Positions 1 through 6,638 are shown, counted from the stretch's first letter. The stretch is 9,435 nucleotides of DNA from Dehalococcoidia bacterium (GCA_021159955.1 JAGHDJ010000125.1:1-9435); one strand, 5' to 3'. Numbers and translations: made by a program. Notes: generated from the letters alone by a model not told the origin.

Positions 1-53
<53 letters not shown>

Positions 54-118
54 AAAGTTTGTTTAATGTTTGCTTAAAGAACCTTCCTTCTACTATTCAA
101 TTGTTAAAGTGCAACAGA
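54..118 (-). promoter_or_regulatory. rRNA leader with boxA-like antitermination signal
   Basis: This is the inferred transcribed leader of the rRNA operon, from the predicted start near 118 to the 16S 5' end. On the minus strand it carries TGCACTTTAACA (102-113). This differs by one base from the boxA sequence of E. coli rRNA leaders as I recall it (TGCTCTTTAACA), which recruits NusB/NusE for antitermination. A second CTTTAA-containing string, GGTTCTTTAAGCA (71-83), resembles it more loosely. The transcription start and processing sites are inferred. The RNase III stem cannot be assessed without the 16S 3' flank. Confidence 0.7.
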
Positions 119-124
119 ACCGCT

Positions 125-153
125 AGTCTACTACATATGATATGTTTTGTCAA
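125..153 (-). promoter_or_regulatory. Probable rRNA operon promoter (sigma-70 type)
   Basis: On the minus strand there is a consensus -35 box TTGACA (148-153), a 17-bp spacer (131-147) and a -10 box TAGACT (125-130, 4 of 6 consensus bases). It is followed by AGCGG, a GC-rich discriminator of the sort typical of rRNA promoters under stringent (ppGpp) control. The predicted start is near 118, upstream of the boxA-like leader. The spacer contains a perfect short palindrome, ACATAT-G-ATATGT (133-145), which is AT-rich and may be chance. The -35 lies inside one arm of the inverted repeat at 148-186. Confidence 0.75.
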
Positions 154-186
154 AGGTTTTCCTGATGAGCTTTTGGACCTTTGACA
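148..186. repeat. Perfect 10-bp inverted repeat overlapping the rRNA -35 box
   Basis: The arms TGTCAAAGGT (148-157) and ACCTTTGACA (177-186) are exact reverse complements separated by 19 nt. The arm nearest 16S contains the minus-strand -35 box, and the distal arm presents an identical TTGACA on the plus strand. No T-tract follows the stem on either strand, so it is not a canonical intrinsic terminator. It could be an operator for a dimeric regulator, a hairpin in transcripts reading through from the CoA-transferase operon, or a relic of a divergent promoter. I see no good plus-strand -10 at the right distance from the distal TTGACA. Confidence 0.7.
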
Positions 187-215
187 GAAGCAGTATTTTA
201 ATGTTTGTTCTGCCG

Positions 216-1520
216 TTATACTACTTTTGACTTTCTTAAATTCTGTACTTCCTCCGGTGTGTAATCCAGTATTTTGGTGAGGATATCATCTGCATCCTGT
301 CCCAGTGCCGGCGCTCCGCGCCAGACCCTGCCCGGAGTTTGGGCGAACTTGGGAGTCACGCCGAATATAGTAACGTTCTTATGGGTACTCTCGTCAATGC
401 AATCGATAAAGTCTCCTCTGTCAAACCAATGCTGGTCTTTTGAGGCGTCCCTGATGGTATAGACCAAGCTGGAAGGGACATTGTATTTCTCAAATAGCGC
501 CTGGACTTCTTTCCGGGCATGGTGGCTAATCCAATCGCTGGTTATGCGATTTAACTTTCTACCCTTGATTGAGTTGATGGCTTCTTCACTGCCGTTGACC
601 TCCGACCATGGGTAGTCATCTGGGTCTAATACGGCAGCCTCAGACATTGCCTGCAGAAAGCGCTCGAATTCATCGGGCTCAGATACATCAATAGCAATGT
701 AGCCATGTATGGACTCGAATATGTTGTTTGGTTGGTATATTGGCGATTTATTTCCCGTTCTGTTGGGCACCTCGTTGAGATTGAGGTAACGGGTAAAATT
801 GTCTCCCAGTATTCTTGCAGCTGCCTCGAATTGAGCCAGGTCGACCACCTGCCCTTTGCCTGTATTTAGCATATTGATATATCCCATCAGAGCTCCGATG
901 AGGGCTGTAATAGCGCTGACGTAGTCGATCGAGTAAGGATTAATTCTGGTAGGGGAACTGTCGGGCTCGCCTACTAATTGGCACCAGCCGCCATAGGCTT
1001 GTCCGACCAGGTCGTAAGATCCCCTCCAGCACATATCGGGATTTCCACCGAATTCAGGTTTTCCGTAACCACTCACATGCACTATAACGATTTTAGGATT
1101 TACCTCCAGAACCATTTTGTCGGTGATACCATATCTCTGCTCCAACCAGACAAGGTTGTCCATCCATATGTCGCAGGATTTTATCAGCTTGAGAAAGACC
1201 TCTTTGGACAGGGGATTTTTGTTGATGCGCATGTCCAGTTCCATACTGAGACGGTTGCGTCCGTTGTCTGCATTGAAGGTGGACGTCTGCGACCCTCCGC
1301 CTTTAATATAGGGAGACATCCCTCTAAGTGTGTCTCCTGTCCCAGGTCTCTCTATATGGATAACCTCTGCCCCAAGGTCAGCGAGCAGTGTTGCGGCATG
1401 GGGTTCGGCGACCAGAGTACCGCTTGATAGCATCCTGATCCCAGTAAGCGGACCAAACTTGGGTATTATGATGGGAGCAGGTTTTTTCTCCAGTCTCTTA
1501 ACTCTTTCAGATACTTCCAC
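216..1520 (-). CDS. CaiB/BaiF-type class III CoA-transferase, paralogue D (type 2)
   Basis: This 434-residue protein should move coenzyme A between carboxylic acids through an aspartyl-CoA anhydride intermediate in the cytoplasm. The landmarks match L-carnitine CoA-transferase CaiB as I recall it: N-terminal KFGPL.G (21-27), YGITD (130-134), NPKIVIVHVSGYG (141-153), the catalytic aspartate in SYD170LVGQ, and C-terminal TPKFAQTPG.VWRG (389-402). CaiB is about 405 residues, so this is slightly longer. The start is GTG with a strong GAGGAGGG site (1525-1532). It is last in the four-gene run, 42 bp after paralogue C and upstream of the rRNA promoter. Its closest relative here is B: both have NLNEVP, YQPNNIF and SEPD (280-283), where A and C have GPG. 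The substrate is unknown; a formyl-, succinyl- or aryl-CoA role is equally possible. Confidence 0.93.
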   Translation of the reverse strand: MEVSERVKRLEKKPAPIIIPKFGPLTGIRMLSSGTLVAEPHAATLLADLGAEVIHIERPGTGDTLRGMSPYIKGGGSQTSTFNADNGRNRLSMELDMRINKNPLSKEVFLKLIKSCDIWMDNLVWLEQRYGITDKMVLEVNPKIVIVHVSGYGKPEFGGNPDMCWRGSYDLVGQAYGGWCQLVGEPDSSPTRINPYSIDYVSAITALIGALMGYINMLNTGKGQVVDLAQFEAAARILGDNFTRYLNLNEVPNRTGNKSPIYQPNNIFESIHGYIAIDVSEPDEFERFLQAMSEAAVLDPDDYPWSEVNGSEEAINSIKGRKLNRITSDWISHHARKEVQALFEKYNVPSSLVYTIRDASKDQHWFDRGDFIDCIDESTHKNVTIFGVTPKFAQTPGRVWRGAPALGQDADDILTKILDYTPEEVQNLRKSKVV

Positions 1521-1562
1521 TTTTCCCTCCTCATGATTGATGTGTTTCAGTCAGTTTTATTA

Positions 1563-2870
1563 TCAGATAATCTTTTCCTCGCGCAGTTGTTTTATCTCCT
1601 CCGTCGTGTAATCCAATATTCTGGTCAGGATATCAGTGGTATCCTGTCCCAGTGAGGGTGCTCCGCGCCACACCTTGCCTGGAGTTTCCTGCATTTTAGG
1701 AACTATGCCAAATATCTTAATTTTCTCCTGCAGGGTCTGGTCGGTGCATTCAACGAAGTTGTTTCTGTCAATCCAGTGTTCGTCCTCACAGGCATCCTGT
1801 GCCGTTGAGGCTGGTCCAACGGGAACATCGTATTTTTCGAATAGCGCGGTAGCTTCTTTCTTAGTGTGATTGACAAGCCATTCTCTGAGTATTTGGTCCA
1901 ACTTCACACCTTTGGGTGAATCTAATTGCTCCGGGCTATTGGCGACCTCCGACCAGGGATAATCGTCGGGATTCAGTCCGGTGGCTTCTTTCATAGCATT
2001 GAGGAATTTTCCGAATACTCCAGGACCAACGCCACCCACTGCCACGCGGCCATCTGATGTTTGGAACAAATCATATGGCTGGAACGCTCTAGCCTTGTTG
2101 CCCACCCTCTTTGATATATGATGGTTTACGTTAAAATAGCAGGGGACTGTGTCACCCAATGTTCTTGCTACAGCTTCGAATTGGGCTACATCTGATGCTT
2201 GTCCTGCACCTGTGCTTCTGGAATGGATATACCCTGTCAGCGCCGCCACGGAAGCGGTGAGTGCAGTGATGTAGTCAGCAGAATTAGGGGCGATTCTGGT
2301 TGGAGGCCCATCAGGTTCTCCTGTTAGATATGACCAGCCGCTGTATGCTTGAGCTATTAAGTCGGAGGAGGGCTTGTGACGCATTGCAGGGGTGCCACCA
2401 AACTCAGGGTTACCAAAGCCGCTTTCGTGGGTGATGGTGATTTTGGGGTTTACGGTGCTGACCAGTTCATCTGTGATTCCGTATTCATGTTCTCCCATTG
2501 GGAGACCTTCGATCCAGATATCGCAGGACTTTATCAGTGCGAGGAATACCTCTTTAGACAGGGGCTTCTTGTCGATGTGGAGGTCAAGCTCCATACTCAA
2601 TCGATTACGGGCATTGTCAGCCCATAATGTAGACACCTTTTTGCCATTTCGGGAGATGAACGGACCCACCGTCCTCATTTTGTCACCTACTCCTGGGGCT
2701 TCGACATGGATTACTTCTGCTCCGAAGTCAGCCATCATAGTGCCTGCATGAGGTGCGGCAATCATACTTGCCGTTTGCAGTACTCTTACTCCCTTGAGTG
2801 GACCGAATCCCGGTACTAGAGTGGGAGCTGGTTTTTTCTCTAGTTTCTTGACCCTTTGTGGTATTTCCAC
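1563..2870 (-). CDS. CaiB/BaiF-type class III CoA-transferase, paralogue C (type 1)
   Basis: This 435-residue class III CoA-transferase has the catalytic aspartate at 170 (SSDLIAQ). The N-terminal nucleotide-fold region (23-60) includes ADFGAEVIHVE, and the C-terminus has the family ending KMQETPG.VWRGAP...LGQD (392-410). It groups with paralogue A: residues 58-100 agree at 38 of 43 positions by eye, and both carry GPG.F (here 282-286) where B and D carry SEPD. The start is GTG, with a near-perfect AAAGGAGG (2877-2884) six bases upstream. It follows B by 36 bp and precedes D by 42 bp, so the set is very likely one transcript. It departs most from its sisters near 123-127 (LPMGE) and 161-168, so it may use a different acid. 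The substrate cannot be named from sequence. Confidence 0.93.
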   Translation of the reverse strand: MEIPQRVKKLEKKPAPTLVPGFGPLKGVRVLQTASMIAAPHAGTMMADFGAEVIHVEAPGVGDKMRTVGPFISRNGKKVSTLWADNARNRLSMELDLHIDKKPLSKEVFLALIKSCDIWIEGLPMGEHEYGITDELVSTVNPKITITHESGFGNPEFGGTPAMRHKPSSDLIAQAYSGWSYLTGEPDGPPTRIAPNSADYITALTASVAALTGYIHSRSTGAGQASDVAQFEAVARTLGDTVPCYFNVNHHISKRVGNKARAFQPYDLFQTSDGRVAVGGVGPGVFGKFLNAMKEATGLNPDDYPWSEVANSPEQLDSPKGVKLDQILREWLVNHTKKEATALFEKYDVPVGPASTAQDACEDEHWIDRNNFVECTDQTLQEKIKIFGIVPKMQETPGKVWRGAPSLGQDTTDILTRILDYTTEEIKQLREEKII

Positions 2871-2906
2871 TTTCTTCCTCCTTTGGTTTAGGTGTTTTGC
2901 TCTGAT

Positions 2907-4217
2907 TTACTTACAGATAATTTTTTCTGCGCGCAGTTTGTTGATTTCTTCCGGTGTGTAGTTCAGTATTCTGCTGAGGATGTCTTCAGTATCCTGACCC
3001 AATGCCGGGGCTCCGCGCCAGACTCTGCCAGGAGTCTGGGAGAATTTGGGGACAGGGCTGCCTATCTTGATTTTTTTCTGGATAGTCTGGTCAATGCACT
3101 CTACGAAGTCGCCTCTCTGGAGCCAGTGGGGGTCATTAGCGGCATCCTCGGCACTACAAACTGGGGTGGAGGGCACGCTGTGCCTGACAAACAGGTCATC
3201 CACTTCCTTCTTGGTGTGGCGACCAATCCAGTCGGTGGTTATTTTTTCCAGCTCTTTGCCCATAGGTGAGTTGATGGCTTTTTCGCTGCCGTTGACCTCT
3301 GTCCATGGGTAGTTATCGGGGTTAAGCCCTGTGGTTTCAGCCATTGCTTGCAGGAAGCGCTGGAACTGGTCTGGCTCAGAGACAGATATTGCGATATAGC
3401 CATCTGATGCTTTAAATATATTGTTTGGCTGGTATAACAGAGACCTGTTCCCTGTTCTAGTGGGCACTTCGTTGAGGTTGAAGTAGCGCGAAAAGTTATC
3501 TCCCAGCATCCTTCCTATAGCTTCAAATTGGGCAACATCAATGGTTTGTCCTTTGCCTGTTTCCAGTGCATCAATGTAACCCATCAGGGCGCCCATGCTG
3601 ACCGAGAATGCCGCAACATAGTCGGATGAACCGGGAGCAATTCTGGTAGGGGTTCCCTTGGGTTCACCTACCAGATGGCACCATCCACCATGTGATTGGC
3701 CTATCAAATCGTAAGCTGCCTTCCAGCATCTGTCGGGGTCGCCGCCAAATTCCGGTTTTCCATAGCCGCTTTCATGGACTATAGTGATTTGGGGGTTTAC
3801 TTCACGCACCAGTTCGTCGGTAATGCCATACCTCTGTTTCAGCCAGACCAAGTTTTCCAGCCAGATGTCAGAGACCTTTATCAGCCCAAGGAATACTTCT
3901 CTGGACAGGGGATTCTTATTGATGCGCATATCCAGTTCCATACTCAATCTGTTGTGTGCCTCTTGTGCAAAGACACAGCTCACCTTATTGCCGTCGCCGG
4001 GAATGTAAGGGCTGAATGATCTCCACGTATCTCCTGCGCCTGGATTCTCCACCTGAATTAGTTCTGCTCCGAAGTCAGCCAGCATAGTCCCTGCATGAGG
4101 GACTGCAATGAGAGTTGCCGTCTGAAGAACTCTTACTCCCTGTAATGACCCAAATTGAGGTGTCAAAATGGGAGCAGTCTTCTTTTTTAGTTTCCTAACT
4201 CTCTCGGGGATTTCCAC
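2907..4217 (-). CDS. CaiB/BaiF-type class III CoA-transferase, paralogue B (type 2)
   Basis: This 436-residue member of the class III CoA-transferase family has its predicted catalytic aspartate at 170 (AYDLIGQ). It shares with D the strings GDGN/GGGS before residue 80, WCHLVGEP (179-186), NLNEVP (247-252), YQPNNIF (262-268), SEPD (280-283), VNGSE (308-312) and the RGDF motif near 368. Over residues 246-292 it matches D at 35 of 47 positions but A at only 21. The start is GTG behind GAGGAGG (4223-4229). It lies 42 bp after A, as expected for an operon. The C-terminus has a two-residue extension (CK) absent from the sisters, and the FG of the KIFG string is replaced (KIGSPVP, 384-390). The function is assigned at family level only. 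Confidence 0.93.
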   Translation of the reverse strand: MEIPERVRKLKKKTAPILTPQFGSLQGVRVLQTATLIAVPHAGTMLADFGAELIQVENPGAGDTWRSFSPYIPGDGNKVSCVFAQEAHNRLSMELDMRINKNPLSREVFLGLIKVSDIWLENLVWLKQRYGITDELVREVNPQITIVHESGYGKPEFGGDPDRCWKAAYDLIGQSHGGWCHLVGEPKGTPTRIAPGSSDYVAAFSVSMGALMGYIDALETGKGQTIDVAQFEAIGRMLGDNFSRYFNLNEVPTRTGNRSLLYQPNNIFKASDGYIAISVSEPDQFQRFLQAMAETTGLNPDNYPWTEVNGSEKAINSPMGKELEKITTDWIGRHTKKEVDDLFVRHSVPSTPVCSAEDAANDPHWLQRGDFVECIDQTIQKKIKIGSPVPKFSQTPGRVWRGAPALGQDTEDILSRILNYTPEEINKLRAEKIICK

Positions 4218-4259
4218 TCTTTCCTCCTCGAATGCGGGGTGACTCAGGCTGTTTTGTGT

Positions 4260-5564
4260 TCAGACTATCTTCTCCTCGCGCAGTTGACTGATTTCATCTG
4301 GTGTGTAGTCAAGTATTTTGCTCAGAATGTCATCGGTATCCTGCCCCAGTGCAGGGGCACCGCGCCATACCTTTCCAGGTGTCTGAGAAAACTTGGGGGC
4401 TATGCCGAATATCTTGACCTTTTTCTGTATAGTCTGGTCGACACACTCAACAAAATTATTCCTGTCAACCCAATGTTTATCCTCAGCGGCGTCCTGTGCT
4501 GTGTAGATGATGCCTGCTGCCACGTCGTATTTCTCGAACAGGGCATCGACTTCCTTCTTGGTGTGGCTGCCTATCCAGTCTCTGGTTATCCTGTCCAGTT
4601 CCATACCTTTGGGGGAGCTAACAGCTTCTCTGGTAACGGAGACTTCGGTAAATGGATAATCCTCCGGGTTTAGTCCGACAGCTTCCTTCATTGCCAGCAT
4701 GAACTTTCGGAACAGACCTGGTCCGAGGACGCCTATGGCAATATATCCATCCGTTGTTTTGAATATGTCGTATGGGTTGAGATTATCCTGCTTGTTTCCA
4801 AATCTGTGTTGCAGGTGATTTATATTAAGATAGCATGAGAAGTGGTCCATCAATGTATGTGCCACAGACTCGAATTCTGCGGCGTCCACTACCTGTCCTA
4901 TGCCGCTCTTCTTAGCGTGGATATATCCGATTAGAGCTCCGATGCAGGCAGTGGCGGCGCTGATATAGCTGGCAGAGTAAGGAGCGATTCTGATGGGGGG
5001 GGCATCTGGGCTGCCATTCAGATTAGTCCAGCAGCTGTAGGCTTGTCCGATCAAGTCGTCTGCCGGTCGTTGACACTTATCGGGGTTGCCTCCAAACTCC
5101 GGTTTGCCATAACAACTCACATGGACGATGACGAGTTTGGGATTTGTCTCCAGCATTAATTTATCGGTGATGCCGTACTCTTGCTCCAGCTGAAAGAGAT
5201 TATCTATCCAGATGTCGGACGATTTTACCAGTCCGAGAAAGACCTCTTTTGATTTATGGTTTTTATTGATGTGGAGGTCGAGTTCCATACTCAATCGGTT
5301 GCGGGCGTTGTCAGCCCACAAGGTAGATACCTTTTTGCCGTCCTGGGCGATAAACGGACCCACCGTTCTCATTTTGTCGCCCACCCCAGGGGTCTCAATG
5401 TGAATTACCTCTGCTCCAAAGTCAGCCATCAGCGCTGCAGCATGGGGTCCGGCAATCATATTTCCGGTGGAAAGAACCCTTATCCTCTTCAGCGGGCCGA
5501 ATCTTTCACTTAAAACAGGCGTTGTTTTTTTCACTAACCCTTTAACTTTCTGTGGAATATCCAT
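4260..5564 (-). CDS. CaiB/BaiF-type class III CoA-transferase, paralogue A (type 1), first gene of operon
   Basis: This 434-residue class III CoA-transferase has its predicted nucleophile at Asp170 (ADDLIGQ). It is the first gene of the leftward operon, with a plausible promoter at 5622-5651. It has an ATG start and a moderate AAGGA ribosome site (5571-5575) six bases upstream; the other three use GTG with stronger sites. It is closest to C (KMRTVGPF, TLWADNARNRLS, GPG at 281-283, DRNNFVEC). Two glycines conserved in the sisters around the active site are cysteines here: C151 in SCYG (sisters SGYG/SGFG) and C178 in SCW (sisters GGW/SGW). Each is one base from glycine. The reading frame is intact throughout, so it is probably functional. 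The substrate is unknown. Confidence 0.93.
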   Translation of the reverse strand: MDIPQKVKGLVKKTTPVLSERFGPLKRIRVLSTGNMIAGPHAAALMADFGAEVIHIETPGVGDKMRTVGPFIAQDGKKVSTLWADNARNRLSMELDLHINKNHKSKEVFLGLVKSSDIWIDNLFQLEQEYGITDKLMLETNPKLVIVHVSCYGKPEFGGNPDKCQRPADDLIGQAYSCWTNLNGSPDAPPIRIAPYSASYISAATACIGALIGYIHAKKSGIGQVVDAAEFESVAHTLMDHFSCYLNINHLQHRFGNKQDNLNPYDIFKTTDGYIAIGVLGPGLFRKFMLAMKEAVGLNPEDYPFTEVSVTREAVSSPKGMELDRITRDWIGSHTKKEVDALFEKYDVAAGIIYTAQDAAEDKHWVDRNNFVECVDQTIQKKVKIFGIAPKFSQTPGKVWRGAPALGQDTDDILSKILDYTPDEISQLREEKIV

Positions 5565-5621
5565 TTACCATCCTTGTATTTGAGAGATAATTACGCTTGA
5601 TTTCGGGGCTCAGACTTTGCT

Positions 5622-5651
5622 ATTCTAGCATTGGAATAATGGGCTTGTCAA
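5622..5651 (-). promoter_or_regulatory. Probable promoter of the CoA-transferase operon
   Basis: On the minus strand there is a consensus -35 box TTGACA (5646-5651), an 18-bp spacer (5628-5645) and a -10 box TAGAAT (5622-5627, 5 of 6 consensus bases). The start would fall near 5614-5616, giving a leader of about 50 nt before paralogue A. The -35 sits in CTTTGACA, the same 8-mer found at the rRNA promoter, although the surrounding bases differ. Confidence 0.65.
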
Positions 5652-5812
5652 AGCACGATGTGGCATGGTTTTTGGGATTGGAATATACTATAAATTGCTG
5701 TCTGTAGTTGTCTATGTCACGGGTTATTATATCGACAGAAAGAAGTCCAGAAAGGGGGTGGTATAAGTATGGGATGGTGGTGACAGAGCTCTATTTCAGG
5801 AGATGGAGCAAG

Positions 5813-5840
5813 GTGCCAATTAAAGCAACTGGCATATAAA
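5813..5840 (+). promoter_or_regulatory. Weak candidate promoter for the cyclase gene, with overlapping dyad
   Basis: GTGCCA (5813-5818, 4 of 6 -35 bases), a 16-bp spacer and TATAAA (5835-5840, 5 of 6 -10 bases) precede the cyclase by a short leader of about 20 nt. The inverted repeat TGCCA (5814-5818) / TGGCA (5830-5834) fills the interval and could be a regulator site. Both signals are short and the region is AT-rich, so this is tentative. TATACT at 5684-5689 is an alternative -10 without a good -35. Confidence 0.3.
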
Positions 5841-5867
5841 ATATTTGGAAAGTTACGGAGGGGAACT

Positions 5868-6638
5868 ATGAGTAGCGAAAAGATAACTATTATTGACCTT
5901 AGTATGCCCATTGAGAACTTCAATTATACTAGTTTTCCGGCTGAGATAACCTACTGGGACCATGAAGAAGGGGCTCGCACTTTGGCTAGACCGCTTGGTC
6001 TTTCGCCAGACGATTTTCCTGACGGGATTGGTCTGGCGTGGGAGAGCTTCAACGGAATTACCCACATGGCTACACATCTTGATGCTCCATGGCACTTTGG
6101 ACCCACATCTGAAGGCAAACCATCCAAGACTATTGACCAGATTCCACTTGAGTGGTGTTATAGTGATGGAGTGAGACTCGATATGAGGCATCGTGGGAGA
6201 GGGGAGAGCATCTCTGTCGCTGATGTAGAGTCAGCGCTGAAGAAGATTGACTATTCCATAAAACCGTTGGATATAGTGCTTATGTGGACCGATGGCGACA
6301 AGCATTTTCACCAGCCTGATTATGGTGAGGTTAGTCCCGGAGTAAGCGCCGAAGCCACGCTTTATCTAATTGATAAGGGTGTTAAGATAATTGGAACCGA
6401 TAGCTATGGTTTTGATATGGGTTTCGGTGAGATGGGTAAGGCCTATAAGGCAGGTGATAAGAAGGCATTGTGGCCGGGGCACTTCGCAGGGAGAACCAAG
6501 GAGTATTGTCACATAGAAGCTATGGGTAATCTGGATAAACTTCCCCAACCCTATGGGTTCAAGCTATCCGTTTTTCCCGTAAAGGTTGCTAAAGGAAGCG
6601 CAGGATGGGCGAGGGCAGTTGCTATCTTTGAGAAGTAG
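5868..6638 (+). CDS. Cyclase-family (kynurenine formamidase-like) metal-dependent hydrolase
   Basis: This 256-residue protein belongs to the cyclase superfamily, which includes bacterial kynurenine formamidase and isatin hydrolase. Those enzymes use a Zn or Mn site to hydrolyse amides or strained cyclic amides. The metal motif is HMATHLDAPWH (66-76), supplying H66, H70, D72 and H76. It differs from the usual HxGTHxDxPxH only by alanine at 68 for glycine. Other family landmarks are IDLSMPI (9-15), GTDSYGFD (176-183), PGH205 and the terminal HIEAMGNLDKLP (215-226). There is no signal peptide, so it is probably cytosolic. GGAGGGG (5857-5863) lies just upstream of the ATG. It diverges from the CoA-transferase operon and is 75 bp ahead of ligA on the same strand. 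Its substrate is unknown, and a link to the CoA-transferases is inferred from position only. Confidence 0.88.
   Translation: MSSEKITIIDLSMPIENFNYTSFPAEITYWDHEEGARTLARPLGLSPDDFPDGIGLAWESFNGITHMATHLDAPWHFGPTSEGKPSKTIDQIPLEWCYSDGVRLDMRHRGRGESISVADVESALKKIDYSIKPLDIVLMWTDGDKHFHQPDYGEVSPGVSAEATLYLIDKGVKIIGTDSYGFDMGFGEMGKAYKAGDKKALWPGHFAGRTKEYCHIEAMGNLDKLPQPYGFKLSVFPVKVAKGSAGWARAVAIFEK

Larger units (their letters stand above)
5565..5867. other. Divergent intergenic region between CoA-transferase operon and cyclase gene
   Basis: This 303-bp stretch contains no convincing gene. It holds the probable minus-strand promoter of the CoA-transferase operon (5622-5651), a weak plus-strand promoter candidate (5813-5840), a small dyad TGCCA-N11-TGGCA (5814-5834) and the cyclase ribosome-binding site. 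Between about 5690 and 5800 I see only AT-rich or G-rich sequence, with no clear hairpin or riboswitch. Confidence 0.7.

Noticed and set aside
148..186. The inverted repeat as a rho-independent terminator of the CoA-transferase operon
   Set aside because: The stem is AT-rich, the loop is 19 nt and no T-tract follows on the minus strand, so the canonical form is not met.
978..1427. A 149-codon plus-strand open frame opposite paralogue D, with similar antisense frames opposite B (3696-4019), A (4239-4673) and C (2392-2751)
   Set aside because: They run antisense to clear CoA-transferase coding sequence, show no recognisable domains, and recur at matching places because the sense genes are paralogues.
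216..5564. Naming the four genes caiB, frc or bbsE/bbsF
   Set aside because: They share family motifs with all of these, but class III CoA-transferase substrates cannot be read from sequence by eye, and no diagnostic neighbour genes are present.
216..5564. A transposon or phage origin for the tandem array
   Set aside because: No transposase, integrase, terminal inverted repeats or target-site duplications were seen at either end. Tandem duplication of coding genes explains the repetition.
5717..5923. A minus-strand open frame of 68 codons reaching into the divergent intergenic region
   Set aside because: It overlaps the start of the cyclase gene and the translation shows no family resemblance, so it is probably a chance frame.
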